From: Pseudo-nitzschia pungens | Lineage: Eukaryota; Bacillariophyta; Bacillariophyceae; Bacillariales; Bacillariaceae | Direction: 5' to 3' | NCBI GenBank assembly: GCA_037355855.1 | Contig: CM074766.1 | Span: forward strand, 2,976,001 to 3,040,000 | Length of the DNA: 64,000 nucleotides | Shown: positions 31,401-43,326 of the stretch, piece by piece | Position numbering within the stretch: the first letter of the stretch is position 1 | How the letters are laid out: the number at the start of each line of letters is the position of its first letter | Made by a program: the position numbers and the translations under genes | The notes under the pieces: generated by a model | The model's input: only the letters and a program-made list of their open reading frames with translations | Databases searched by the model: none | What the model was told of the DNA's origin: nothing

Positions 31401-34400
31401 CGGACTTTGAACGAATTTAAAGAATATGTTAAGAAAAGAAAGAAGATTGATCAAGTTCGTCAAGAACTACGGGAGGAAGACATGGATGCAGTCTGCTCCA
31501 TTTGTCAAGACGGCGATGTAACTCCAGATAACCAAATCCTATTTTGTGAGTCATGCAATGTAGCGGTTCATCAGCAATGTTATGGAGTGGAAAGAATTCC
31601 GGAAGGGGACTATTACTGTATTGCATGCCGTCATTATGAACGTGACAAGATGATACAGTCAATGTCTGAGACTTCGCGTCTCCAAGCGAGAGCCGAGCTC
31701 CCCCCTCTACCAGTTGTTTGCGAGCTCTGTCCATTCAAAAATGGGGCCTTCACTCGAGTGCACAATTCAAAAGCAGGATCCAAATCTTCTGTTGCAAAAT
31801 GGGTGCACATGACTTGCGCAAAATGGCAAGGACTTGATTTTGTGACGAAAGGGGACGCGTCTTTGGTCGAGGACGTGACTCAGCTGAAGCAGTTTTATCG
31901 ACGCAAAGATATATCGTGCTGCATTTGCAAAGGGATGAGAGGTGCGTATACGCAGTGCAGGGAAAAAGATTGCGAAAACTGGTGCCACATTACCTGTGCC
32001 CTCGAAAGTGGGCTGTGCAATGTGGTGCATGGGGAGGACGTGAAGGGAACCCCGGTTGACAATAATCCTTGGACGATATTGTGCCCAGAGCATTCAACGG
32101 TTGATAAAAAGCAAAAGAACATGAAACGTGTTGACGAGTTGATCAGAGCGTCGAAAGAATTCCCGGACGAGCCACAACCACCACCTCTATTGGAAGAGCT
32201 AGGAGCATACAACAAACTTACTGGAGAAGAACGCAAAGTCGCCCTTTCTGTCCCAGAATATGAAGAGAAATACATATCCGATATTCTCAAGACCAAACTT
32301 TCGGGTGTTAGATGCGAGGTTTGTGATACGATAGAGGACATTCATGGCAGAAACCTTTGCCGATGTGAGGTCTGTGGCAGTGTGATTTGCCACAATTGTG
32401 AGTTATTCTCAGAAAATCCCGGCCAGAGGTCATTTAGATGTCATGGTTGTCGTTCTCGATCTCGATCAAAAGAAGGCGGCGAGATCGAACCACAGTGTAG
32501 CATGTGCAATCAGAAAGGAGGTATTTTAGTCCCAGCCAAGTCGGCACCAATGCTCAAACAAGGATACTGGAACAATAATCCAAGAATATTCGAGAAGTCC
32601 TTGTTCAAAAAGGCCGAATGGGCTCATGTATTGTGTTCATAGTAAGTTGTCGAATCAGTAGGATTGGGATTTTGATGTTTCGAGAGCCTCATTTCATTTA
32701 TCTCACATCTTTCTGTCTATTCCACAAAGTTGGCTCAAGTATGTAGAAATCGATCATAATGCTAAGGCAGTTGATTTATCCAATGTAATTGCTGCAAATG
32801 GAAGGCATTTTTTATTGAATGGCAACCGTTGTGGCCTATGCGGAATGAGAAACGGATACAAAACAAAATGTGCAACTGGGCGCTGCCATGCCCACGGGGA
32901 ATTGAATAAACCGTATTGTTTCCATGCAACATGCGCAAGACAAATCGGATTTGAGGTTGCGCATAATGAAGATGATGAATTTGTAGGTGAGTACATTTTC
33001 AATCGTGTTTTGCTACAGTGTATACCAGACAAGAGTTATTGATCTACCAAAAATCTGGGCTAAATTTTGCTTGCTTTGCAGTCAATTGCTACATTCACGG
33101 GAGTAACGAAAACAACCTTCGTGCAAGGCTAGAGGATTTAATCGAAACAGAAAAGAAGAGAGCAGGAAAAGATTTTTCACGATCAGATGCGCCGATGAAA
33201 TTTAGTGACGGAAGTAAGTTGCTGCATGGAGCGATCATGGTGATGCGAATATTAGGCTGGGCGTGGAGATGGGCAGAATGGTGGGTCCAACATGGATCTA
33301 CATGGGAGCCACTGTTAGAAGAAGGTCAAGACGAATCTGAGATGACAGCACAGGAACTAAGGATTATTGAAAGCACAAAAGAGCTTCGGAGGGATGACGC
33401 AAGAAGATGTCGTTTGTCTGCCTTCGGAGCAGCTCTTCGTAACCGCTGCTACGACACCGAAGATGGGTTCGACAATGAATCGTTGGAACGTGCTCTGCGA
33501 GCAATTCTCCACACACAGAGCCTTGTGGGTCCGCTAGAAGAAATTGAAATAGACTTCTTTGCGGACCTGCTAGCTCGGGCCTACAGATCAAAATCCAGAT
33601 TGTTGGGTTTTGGTATAGACAAAATACCAGTGGCGAACGAAGGTTTCTGCTTACATTTAGACGATGGGTCCCCAAAATTTGAATTGGGTAATCGTCCTCT
33701 CCCTGGATTACAAGTCCTTCCTCCTGAACGGATATTCGAAGATTCTATTTCAGAACCAGACGACTTCTTGATATATAAAAAACATGAAAATGGGGATGAG
33801 GTCGATTTGAATATTTTCCAGGAAATCGATTACAAATACAAAGGGAAGATGCTAGAAGAAGACTCTTCTAGTAGACATCAGTTGATCGCAGCAATTAACC
33901 CTGGGGAACTTGATAGGGAAAAGAGTTACATTCTGAAACAGCGCCGCGGGCGTATTCCGAATGTTATGATTCTACGGGTCGTAGTAAAATTGGGCGATGA
34001 AGAGGTGAAGTTTGACGATCTTGGAAAAAGGAATAGGCATGGCACTCGCAAATCACTCGGGTATAAGGCAGAAGAGGAAAAAATGAAGTTCGACAAGGAT
34101 GGGTTCGGGCCTTTATCGCAGACTAAGGTAGACTTCCTTAGACACGTAGGGATACAATCTGTCGATGAATTCATGAAAACACAAACGGCAGGAATTTCCG
34201 ATTCATACAACAAATGGCGCGAAGATAACGGATTGCCCCCTTTGAAAGAGATGAGTTCAGCCAACAATACTCTTAACAAATGGAAATCAGATGTCAGGAA
34301 ACACTACATCCACTTTATTGGCACTAATGACGAGGCTTCTCAAGAAAGCAAGGTATCCCCAGCTCCAGAAATAGAACTGCTACCAGAGTCCACTGAAGAG

Positions 34401-36110
34401 CACGCAGAGAGCCAAGATAAATCCATGAAGAGGTCGCGAAGTTCAGGAGAAACACAAGAAAGCCAGGGTAAATCTGCGAAGAGGTCACGAAGTTCGGCAG
34501 AAACGCAAGAAAGCCAAGATAAATCAATGAAGAGGTCGCGAAGTTTGGCAGAAACACAAGAAAGTCAAGAAAGCCAAGATAAATCTTTTAAAATGTCGCG
34601 AAGTTCGGCAGAAACGCAAGAAAGCCAAGATAGATCTGTTAAAAAGTCGCGAGGTTCAGCAGAAACGCAAGAAAGCCAAGATAAATCTGTGAAGAAGTCG
34701 CGAGGTTCAACAGAAACACAAGAAAACTCTGATGACTCAGTAGTTGAACATGCCAGACCCTTGAAAAAATCTCGACCACAGTTGGAAATCAATGCAAGCT
34801 ATTCTGAATCGACACAAGGCGACGACGAGGGACCAGGCGACAATTCGAAAGCGAACGATCGAGCTAGAAGCAAGAGAACCAGGTTAGTACGAGATAGACA
34901 AACACCCACTTCTTCTGTTGAAAAATCAGTAGATAATGTAAAATCAACGACCTATGGAACTAGACCACGTCGATCGAATCAATATCAAGAGGGATCCTTG
35001 AAGGAGACGGATGACGACACCAATGACAATGACTCAAATGATGCTGACTTCAAGGATGCTGATTTCGAAAAAGAGGATAGTCGTCTGCCCAAGCCTGCGA
35101 AGAAAAGGCGCGGTAGGCCTCCAAACATCGAGAGAAAAATCTTCCACAAGCTTCCAGACGAGGCAATCGATTTTCTCCAAAAATTAGGAATCACAACGGC
35201 GAGAGGTTTTTTGACTTCTAATACAGGTCGACTTGGTTCCGCGTATTCAGAATTTCGCGTGGAAACAAATCAAAAACCTTTAAAAGGTTGCGGTGCTGCA
35301 TCTAAAGTGAGTACGTGGAAGAGAGTTGTGAAAGATGCAGCGCGGGCTGAGGGTGTTACCGACCTTGTCAACATGGGGTTTTATCAGTCTGGAGAAGCCA
35401 TTGGTAATGACGATGAGGACGATAACGACAAATGCGTTCTTTGTAACGAGGGAGGCAAATTGATTGTTTGTGACGGTTGTGACAAAGCGTATCACATAAA
35501 ATGCGTTGGGCTTCCCGAAGTCCCTAAAGGCGACTGGTTCTGCTCCAATTGCGGCGATGAAGATGGCGACGTTTGCGCTATTTGCAACATTGGAGGGGAT
35601 TTGATCGTTTGTGATGGCTGCGAGAAATCATATCACATGGAATGTGTTGATCTGAACGAAGTCCCGGATGACGATTGGTTCTGTTTTAAGTGTAGAGATG
35701 ACAATGACGACGACAAGTGTGTTCTCTGCGATGAGGGAGGCGAGTTGATTGTATGTGGTGGCTGTAAGAAATCATATCACACTGGTTGTGCTGGTCTGAG
35801 CGAAGTCCCGGAAGGCGATTGGTTTTGTCGAAAATGTGAGGACAACGACAGATGTGTTAGCTGCGGAGAAGGAGGGGAGCTTCTACTCTGTGATGGTTGT
35901 GAGAAAGCCTATCACACTAGTTGCGTCGGTCTTGATGAAGTCCCGGAAGGCGATTGGTTTTGTCCAGAGTGCGTTGACAGATGTGTTAGCTGCGGAGAAG
36001 GAGGGGAGCTTCTACTTTGTGATGGTTGTGAGAAAGCCTATCACATTGGCTGCGTCGGTCTTGATGAAGTCCCCGAGGGCGATTGGTTTTGCCCCAAGTG
36101 TAACAAATAA
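25496..36110 (+). CDS. Giant PHD/ePHD chromatin reader, about 3,400 aa
   Basis: Proposed exons: 25496-29486, 29695-32641, 32730-32986 and 33082-36110 (3,407 aa in frame). The last two introns are solid (GTAAGT...AAAG; GTGAGT...TTTGCAG). The first (GTACGT...AACAG, 208 bp) is the simplest way to pass from the first frame to the second, but it could instead be an indel. Order of parts: AT-hook-like KRGRPRG near residue 18; long low-complexity tracts (Gly-Val, Ala, His-Asn, Asn-Ala); basic NLS-like runs; a conserved block about 935-1300; a PHD finger (nt 31492-31650, CSICQDG...HQQCYG); Zn knuckle plus ePHD (31719-32095); and a second ePHD split across exons 2-3 (WAHVLCS...FHATCARQIGFEV). Then come an SQ/TQ repeat (34408-34730), KKRRGRPP, and five PHD fingers (35431-36107). 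The PHD-knuckle-ePHD module is typical of BRPF/JADE-type histone readers, so a nuclear chromatin-binding role is expected. No enzymatic domain is seen. Confidence 0.82.
32642..32729 (+). other. Intron of PHD/ePHD gene, 88 bp
   Basis: The GTAAGT donor at 32642 overlaps the TAG that would otherwise end the frame. The acceptor CACAAAG ends at 32729. Splicing joins TA to T and restores WAHVLCSYWLKYV, a typical ePHD core sequence, which supports the call. Confidence 0.9.
34408..34730 (+). repeat. 51-bp coding repeat forming an SQ/TQ cluster
   Basis: About six to seven units of 17 residues of the form ESQDKSxKRSRSSAETQ. Each carries one SQ and one TQ dipeptide beside a basic RSR patch. One unit has an extra ESQ. 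Confidence 0.88.
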
Positions 36111-36265
36111 ACAATTGATGGATTCACAAGGTAGCTTAATAAAAACCCCTATTGTTCATTCTAATTTAATCAGATAAATGGTCCAAAATTGGAATCATCG
36201 AACGCAATAGTACTCTTATCAAGCTGCCCCACAACTTCATTATCTAGCACTGCGCGATGCTGACT
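36111..36265. terminator. Short convergent 3' spacer
   Basis: Only 155 bp separate the stop codons of the PHD gene (+) and ALG8 (-). Both 3' ends must lie here or overlap. AATAAA-like words occur at 36138-36143 on the plus strand. Confidence 0.4.
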
Positions 36266-37912
36266 TTAATTGGTTCCAGCACGGATGAGAAGCCAGAGCG
36301 TCATTGCCCAACATCCCAACAGACCAAATGCGCAAGCAATGGATGTTGCCATGAGGGGGAAAAACTCCCATTTTCCTTGGATTGGAATCATTTCTAGCAA
36401 AGCGATTACCAATGCAACCATTCCAAACGTACTGTATTGCATATCCTGCATCCAACGCGGGGGCGTCCGCAACAGAAAAGACGTCAATCCCATAAAGCTC
36501 AAAAATGAACCAAGCTTGAAGGTCAATTCGATGGGACGAAACAAAAGAGGAAAGAGACCCAATAGTCCCCATGTCGCAATGTGCCAAAAGAGCAAGTTGT
36601 GGTACTCCGCACGGGGACTTGGCTCCACGAGCAACGTCAGGGGTATCAGGGTGGTGAGAATGGCTTTTTCGTGAACGTGGTAGGCCAGCATAAATGCACA
36701 GAATGAAACATATACCACGGCCTCGACGAGCTTTTTGTTTGTCAGTCGAAGCGATGCCATCTGGAGGCCGGGGATTATCGATAAAAACAGAACCACAGCA
36801 CAAAACAGAGGACTCGGTTCAGGAAGGCTCATCCGTTCCAACCTCGTGGCGATAGCTGGAACCAAGGGCAACAGTATAGGGACTAATCGACGGGTCACAG
36901 CAAGGAAGATGCGGTCTGCAAAGGTGTATATTGCCCAAAAATTACCAGCCCAGTAATCGTGAACCAAACCCCGACCGAAGGGAAAGAGACGACTCAAAAT
37001 TTGTATTAATTGTGCCTTGGGATCTTTTTGGTCTTTCACAAATGGTATCCAAGGCAGAACCAAACAGCTTCCGGTAATTAGGGCCAGCACGAGAAATTTT
37101 CCGGGAAGAAACCGCTTCTTTGTTTTGCCCGGATCTGTCAGGCAATATCTCTCCAAGAGGTAGCAAAAGAACAACGGAGCCAAGGGGAGATATAGATGTT
37201 TCAGGTTCAACAGCAAGGCATAGAGAGCAGCCCCGGCCAAGTGGTAGAGATCGTAAGCTATGGGTTGCCTCGCAAATGGATCATTGTTGTTCTCGTTGTG
37301 AGCAGTTGCAACGTTGTTTCCCATCATAAAACAACCCAGGGAGGCTAGCATCACGCCGATCATCATTCCGTTGTATTGAAAATGGATATGATCCAGCCAC
37401 AACAGAGCGGGGTTGAAGACAATCAACAAAAACGATGTCACCGCAAACGGCAGGGGCTTTCCGTAATGGTATGCCCGGCACGCAAAGTAGGAACCTGCCC
37501 AAAACACGACGTCGCCAAGGATAACAGTCGCTCTCTGAAACAGAACGCAAGCCTCGGATGGATCGTTGTTCGTGTCGGGGAGTAACTCGAGGCATCGATC
37601 GCCGGGGGGCAAAACCAAGTCGGTTATCGGATTGTTGGACAGAACGTACTCAAAAAATGCAAATGCGGGAGGATAGTCCAATGTGTGGACGGTACCCCCA
37701 TCGACATCATTCCAATACCATTCCGAGATTGGCAATTGTCGGGTGATGGCCAACCAGTTCCTGTGAACGTCAAAGTCGGTCGATCGATACGATGGAATGA
37801 GCAGAATCTTGAGACAAGACGCAACCAGGAAGAGTGGTGGTAGAATCTTATCTGGGTGCCCGAGGAAGGAAGGCACGGATGGCTTTTTCGCGAATGATGT
37901 TCTTTGGCTCAT
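36266..37912 (-). CDS. ALG8: ALG8-type dolichyl-P-Glc alpha-1,3-glucosyltransferase
   Basis: Single exon, 548 aa, starting at the ATG at 37912; upstream frame to 37957 lacks an ATG. The first luminal region carries YRSTDFDVHRNWLAITRQLP...WYW and TLDYPPAFAFFEYVLS, the family hallmark, with the acidic pair thought to act in catalysis. LDHIHFQYNGMMIGVMLASLG and LLNLKHLYLPLAPLFFCYLL further match ALG8 rather than ALG6. About a dozen hydrophobic helices are apparent, as expected for an ER membrane GT-C enzyme. The enzyme adds the second glucose to Glc1Man9GlcNAc2-PP-dolichol before oligosaccharide transfer to nascent proteins, so its presence implies a glucosylated N-glycan precursor. The length is close to the family norm and no damage is seen. 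Confidence 0.93.
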   Translation of the reverse strand: MSQRTSFAKKPSVPSFLGHPDKILPPLFLVASCLKILLIPSYRSTDFDVHRNWLAITRQLPISEWYWNDVDGGTVHTLDYPPAFAFFEYVLSNNPITDLVLPPGDRCLELLPDTNNDPSEACVLFQRATVILGDVVFWAGSYFACRAYHYGKPLPFAVTSFLLIVFNPALLWLDHIHFQYNGMMIGVMLASLGCFMMGNNVATAHNENNNDPFARQPIAYDLYHLAGAALYALLLNLKHLYLPLAPLFFCYLLERYCLTDPGKTKKRFLPGKFLVLALITGSCLVLPWIPFVKDQKDPKAQLIQILSRLFPFGRGLVHDYWAGNFWAIYTFADRIFLAVTRRLVPILLPLVPAIATRLERMSLPEPSPLFCAVVLFLSIIPGLQMASLRLTNKKLVEAVVYVSFCAFMLAYHVHEKAILTTLIPLTLLVEPSPRAEYHNLLFWHIATWGLLGLFPLLFRPIELTFKLGSFLSFMGLTSFLLRTPPRWMQDMQYSTFGMVALVIALLEMIPIQGKWEFFPLMATSIACAFGLLGCWAMTLWLLIRAGTN

Positions 37913-39092
37913 GCTATCGTATCGTTTCGGAATCGATTGCTCAAAGACTTGCGTCAAAGACTTTGGTCATGCATGTACTCCCAGTGATATCTTGATCTCA
38001 AAAGATTAGATTTTACCGCATCAAAAACAAACGACGATAATTTTTTTTTGTTGGATTTCTGTCGTCGTTTTGATACTGCGACGATGGGTTGATCGGTCCG
38101 GGGTGGAGGCACTGGAGTCACACCATCATCGAGAGGTCATTCAACGTCGATCGCATATATGCCCTTTGACGAAGTTTGACTAAGGGTAATTACGGACGGT
38201 AAAAAAACAAAAAACCTTACTTCTACCAATTTTTCTCACCAGGTGTCGATTTCGCTTTGCTAACTACCGGCTCGAAGTACAGGTAATAAATACGAAGTGC
38301 ATGCATCGGTAAATCTTACGATGCGGTGCAGAAGGCTAAAAAAGTATGATGATGCTCTCTTTCTTTTGTTCTAATTAAAACTCAAAATCTCAGAACAAGA
38401 AGTTATTGATTGAATAAGAACAATAAAAATACAAAATACAGCACTTCGTACCTGTACCAACTTGTACGCAAGAATGAACATCAGCCAAGATCCTGCCGTG
38501 TTTTGGATCCTTTTCCAACCCTACAACATTGTGCATTGCGTATTGAATACTTCGTACCATTTCAATTATTGTAAATAATATCATAGCAATGGTCGATCTC
38601 ATCGTTTTCGGCCGAAGTAGCTGTTTACCAAATTCGATGGGATTGTTGCATTCTTGCTTGTACTAATTTTGTTTTGTCGGATAACGTGTCTACAATCTAC
38701 AATTTCTGCATGCGCGCGGTTGAAAAACACCTCCATTAGAATGTTCCCAGGCTCTAGGCGGTTAAAGTTCTACAATGTCTGTGGGCACCTCGTGCGGCTA
38801 GGAATAGGAGGGGCAGGGAGCATTCGGATCGAAGGCGGAAGAAATCGATCCATCCGTAACTGGTGCGGCAGCGGGATCCCATCTTGCACTGATACACGAA
38901 TTATCAATCAAAAGAATAATTATCATTAGCGGATTCGTCGGCAGCGTGGATCGCATATACTGGGTGCTTGCTAGTGGGTTCCGTAGCTATTTCGGAGGGG
39001 ATTTGTTCGTTCGTTCGTTCTTTCAATATGCATTGTTCGTACGGGTCAAGTTACGGTTCCATCCCGAGTCCAAATCCAGATCCAGATCCAAA
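37913..39092. other. Intergenic, no gene recognised
   Basis: Spacer of 1.2 kb between ALG8 (5' end) and PAM68 (3' end). It contains a poly-T run at 38041-38049 and scattered GTAAGG words. Open frames at 38390-38602 (-) and 38654-38929 (+) look incidental. Confidence 0.5.
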
Positions 39093-40186
39093 TTACTCCA
39101 TTTCATCCCCCATTTTTTGGGTGAATGAGGACGGTGCTGGCTTTTTCTCCTTGGCCTGCTTTTGCAGGGCAATGTTTTCCTCGAACATCATTTGTTCGCG
39201 GACCTGTGCATTGTCTCTGGATCGGCCCAGACCGGCCTTGATGTTCTCGACGTTGCGAGAAAATTCGTCCGTGCCCAGGGCGGAACCTTCGCGTTCGGGA
39301 TCCCAAGACGCGCTCATCATCGAATATGTGATGCCCTTTTTCCACATCGGATCGCGGCGGATTCGCAACATCATCATTCCATCGGTGTGGCAGAGGAAAC
39401 GGGGGAAAGGCAAATGAGGGACAGTCAAGAACAATCACAAGAACAATCACAAGAACAATCACAACCACCATCACGCGAGAGAGAAAAATTATTGCGGGTG
39501 TTCCCTGCCATGTGTCTTTCAGGCTTTCGACCTTCCATCGAAACACACTCGTCGTCTCTCTCAACTCCAAGAATTGCAAGGATACGTACAACCAAACCAA
39601 TCGCCAAAAAGGCAATCGTTGTTCCCGCAACCAAGACGGGCTGGAATTCCATGTCCCGATAGGTCGCCATGTACCAGAATCCGACAAACGCCCCCATGGA
39701 ACCGAACAGCGGGATTCCGACAAACGGAAGCATGCGCTTTCCCATCCGCTGGGCAACCTTTTCGGGGATCACGGCGGCTTCTCCCCCCGTCTCGCGCACC
39801 AGCTGGTCCTGCTGCTGGACCTCCTTCATCTTTTGCAGCTCGGCGTTGCGCTGCTCGGCCTTTTCGCGCCGCATTCGTTCGAGGGCGGCCTTTCCGCGAG
39901 AGGTGTCGATCGGTGTCTGGCTCCGATCGTCGAACGGATTGTAGATCTCGGTTTCTTCCGTCGCTCGCGTCGCTTCTTCCGAAACCGTCGGGACGACCGG
40001 GGCGGGAGCCGACTTCTTTTTGGGCGGCGGTGGCGGGGTGTTTCCAAATCCCTTGCCGCCCTTTGCCATTTCGAGCAAAGTGCGAGCGGGAGAAGTCTTG
40101 GCCGCGGGGACGGAGAATCCGCTCGCTGTCGTTGACAAGGCGGCCAGTATTATCGCCGTTGTGGTTGCTGCTGCGGTCGACCTCAT
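39093..40186 (-). CDS. PAM68: PAM68-like photosystem II assembly factor, plastid-targeted
   Basis: Two exons, 40186-39590 and 39335-39093, with a GTACGT donor and AAAAAG acceptor; the joined frame is 279 aa. Residues 1-23 form a signal peptide ending in TASGF|SVP, the ASAFAP-type site that directs proteins into complex plastids; a Ser/Ala/Pro/Lys-rich transit region follows. IPEKVAQRMGKRMLPFVGIPLFGSMGAF, two transmembrane helices and then GITYSMMSASWDPEREGSALG formed across the splice match PAM68. In plants and cyanobacteria PAM68 is a thylakoid membrane protein that helps assemble the PSII reaction centre with D1 and CP43/CP47. The C-terminus (NVENIKAGLGRSRDN ... KEKKP) is charged. Its start lies 657 bp from that of the divergently transcribed PPR gene. 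Confidence 0.9.
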
Positions 40187-40843
40187 GGTAAAATTATGAT
40201 TATTGGTATTATTGTTATTTCTTTGTATTCTTTCTGTTTGTCTGTTGCAATGGTTTCTGTCTTCGAAACTCGGGATGGTTCTTCCGCGCTAAACTGGTTG
40301 TTGTGTTCCGTCAATCTGCGATCCAGCACGATCAATACCAAGACCCTCCAAAGAAGCTGTCACTTGGTGTACTCGTAATTACCGTAATTTTTTATGTCGT
40401 TGTTTCCTTTCTGTACCGGTAAGCCTTAAGGTTACTGTGCTTGACGCAATGATGTCATAAACTCCAAGTTCCAAGATCGTCGTTGAAAACGTTCTGTGCG
40501 TTGCCGTTTGCATCATTATTGCGCATGCCAAGTGGAAGTGACACACCATTGAAGAAGAGCGCAAAAATTGGACTGTATCTTCAAAATCAATATAGTCGAA
40601 GTAGTCGATTATTCCTTTGATACCTTCTTGGAATCGCAACACAAACCCTCATCATCTTCTGATCATTCTTCTGGAACACACGAACAACCACGAACAACAA
40701 CAACCATGACAGAAAAATTCTGAAAGATTTGCGATTTGCGATACAAGTTAAGTTAATACCCAACACAAAACCAGAACTTTTCGAACGACAGGCCCCAGGC
40801 TCGGCGGGTGATCCGAAGAAGTCATTCCCAACCATATTGAACA
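40187..40843. promoter_or_regulatory. Divergent promoter region between PAM68 and PPR genes
   Basis: The 657-bp interval must hold both 5' regions. No TATA box or known diatom element stands out. GTAAG/CCGTAA words occur near 40378-40440. Confidence 0.45.
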
Positions 40844-43326
40844 ATGAATCGCAATGCCCTTGCACGGAGAGGCTATTGCACTGTCCCGCTGCTACTAGTG
40901 GTGGCAGTATTGTTGCTGGTGAATGACGATCGTTGTTTCTTGTCCTCGGCATTGTCACCGACCACGAAGGGAAGAATGCGAGACCATTCGGCATCGTCGC
41001 CGGCGCAACGAAACCAACGGCGGCATTCGCGGGACCTTCGATCCCCGTTTCCATCGTCGATCTCGTCATCGTCCACAACGAATCATCACGAGCACACACC
41101 GAGCGTTTCGGCCTCGGACGATCGACGGAACCAGTCCCTCGAACAGGGCCACCACCCGCTGTGGTCGCTCAACCTCAACCTGGATTCGATGGCGCAGGCG
41201 GGTGCCGGGAACCGCGCCCAGGAATTGCTGAAGAGAATACACGCTCTCTACAGGGAAGGATATTACGAGGTCTCTCCCGACATTGTCTCCTACAATTCGG
41301 TTCTGAAAGCATGGAAGGAAGAAGATGAGCCGGAGGCAGCCCTGGAACTATTGGAAACCATGATTCGAAACGAAAAGGAGGGCGAACAACGCGAATTAAT
41401 GCGGAACGAAGGATTGTCTGCCGAGGCGTCCAATGATAGCAGCGACAACACGATCCGAGTCGATGTCATTTCGTTCAATACGGTCATAGCTGCATTCGCG
41501 AACCAGGGAAATTACAAGAAAGCCCTGGAACTCTTGCGAAAGATGCAAAAAGAACCCAGCAAACGCGATAACGACGGTACGGATGGCGACAGCGACAAGG
41601 ACAACGACAACGACAACTATTATTACCCAAATCCAGACACCATCACCTACAACATTGTCCTGTACAGTCTGGCTCAATCGAACGACTCCGGAACGGCAGC
41701 CCGGGCAGAGAATCTTTTGAGGGAAATGATGATGCGGAAGGAACGGACGGGCCTCTCGGTGGTCGACACGATGAGTTTCAACACGGTCCTGTACGCCTGG
41801 TCCCGAGAGGCGGAAAAGAAAAACACCGATGCGAGACCCGCGAAACAATCCTCCGCGGCGGGGGCCGGGTCCGACCGAGTGGTGCGGAAGCGACCGGTGT
41901 CGCCCAAAATGGCCGCCCAGCGCGCCGAAGACCTGCTGACCATAATGGAGGAGTTGTCCCAGGCCGGCAACCTGAACGTTCGGCCCGACGTTTATTCCTA
42001 CACCACCGTGATCCAGAGCTGGGCCAAGTGTGGCAGGGCGGGTGGCACCGACAAGGCCCGAGCCATCCTCGACCAGATGGTCGACAAGGGCCTGCGGCCC
42101 AACCAATTGACGTACACGGCCCTGATGAGCGCTCTCAGCAAGGCGGGGGAACCGGAAGAGGCCGAGTCCGTTCTGCACCAAATGATAGCAGCCCACCACA
42201 CGCCCGATACGGTCGCGATGTCCTCGATCATTGATGGGTGGGCGAGGGTCTCCAGCAAGGACCGCCCCGAGGCCGCACGGCGTGCCCTGCAGATTCTCCG
42301 GAAAATGAAGCAAAACGACTCCGCGGGGATGAGACCGACCGCTACGACGTACACGTCGGTCTTGACGGCGCTTGCCAAGAGCGGGACGCGAAACGCCTGC
42401 GACAAAGCCCTCGAGCTGCTGCGGGAAATGGAACAAGCGTACGCCGCATCAACGACCGAAACGAACAACCACAACAACAGCAACCACCAAAACCAAAACC
42501 ACCACCTCGATCCCAAAAAGCAAAACAAATGGTCCACGCGTCCGAAGAACATTCACTACAATTGTGTCTTGGATGCGTACGCCCGGAGCTCGAGGGCCGA
42601 TAAGGCCATCAAAGCTCAGAATGTCGTGACGGTCATGGAAAATCACTCGCGATTGGACTGCCGCCCCGATACCATCAGTTACAAGTGAGTAATGAAACAT
42701 TCCTCCTCCCCCCCCGCTGGTTTTCTGTTTTGGCGCGGAATGGGTTTGAAGCCGGCACTTTTTGTTCCGTGCCTAGTTCGAGAACCATCCACCTGTTCGT
42801 TGAGTGAGTGAGTGAGTGAGTGGCTCTATTTACTAACCGGCAAACACTTTTGACTTTTCGAATCCGTCGTTGCAGCTCACTGATGATGGCGTGCGCCCAT
42901 GCGACGGGGAACCAAGAATTGAGGAGGCAATCCTTCGAGATCGCGCTCCGAACCTTCAAGATATTGGTGTCCAAGGGTGGTACCGCCAACGGCATCCACC
43001 GTCCGGAAACCTTTCTTCCCGGGAAGCCCGTTCACGATCTCTACCCGACCTCCGCGACGTTCGCGCATTTCTTTCGGGCCTGCCGAAAGCTGCTCCGTCC
43101 CGACAACGAGCGACGGAACACCATTCTCACCAAGAGCCTGACCATTTGTCGGAAATTGGGGCTGCTGAATTTCCTGGTGGTGCACCAGATTCAGCTGGCG
43201 TGCCAGTCGGAGAGGGTTTGGAGGGAAATCGCCGGGGAACTCTCCGACTATGTCGGTTGGAAGGACGATTTCAAGCGATGCGGTCACAGGGTTCCGCGGG
43301 AGTGGACCTGCAACGCCAGACGGTAG
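40844..43326 (+). CDS. Pentatricopeptide repeat (PPR) protein, 763 aa
   Basis: Two exons, 40844-42684 and 42876-43326. The GTGAGT donor and TTGCAG acceptor restore ISYNSLMMACAHA, a typical PPR helix, across the splice. Residues 1-35 have an Arg-rich start and a strong hydrophobic stretch (TVPLLLVVAVLLLV), then a Ser/Arg-rich region, suggesting organelle targeting via a signal-type leader. From about residue 125 on come at least nine PPR-like helical pairs: PDIVSYNSVLKAWKE, DVISFNTVIAAFANQGNYKKALELL, PDTITYNIVLYSLAQS, DTMSFNTVLYAWSR, PDVYSYTTVIQSWAKCG, PNQLTYTALMSALSKAG, TATTYTSVLTALAKSG, NIHYNCVLDAYARSS. PPR proteins bind organellar RNA base by base and act in editing, splicing, stability or translation. 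No DYW, SMR or other catalytic tail is visible. The RNA target is unknown. Confidence 0.92.

Noticed and set aside
33018..33081. Separate gene starting at 33018
   Set aside because: The frame there is intron sequence; a GTGAGT donor at 32987 and TTTGCAG acceptor at 33081 join exon 3 to exon 4 in frame.
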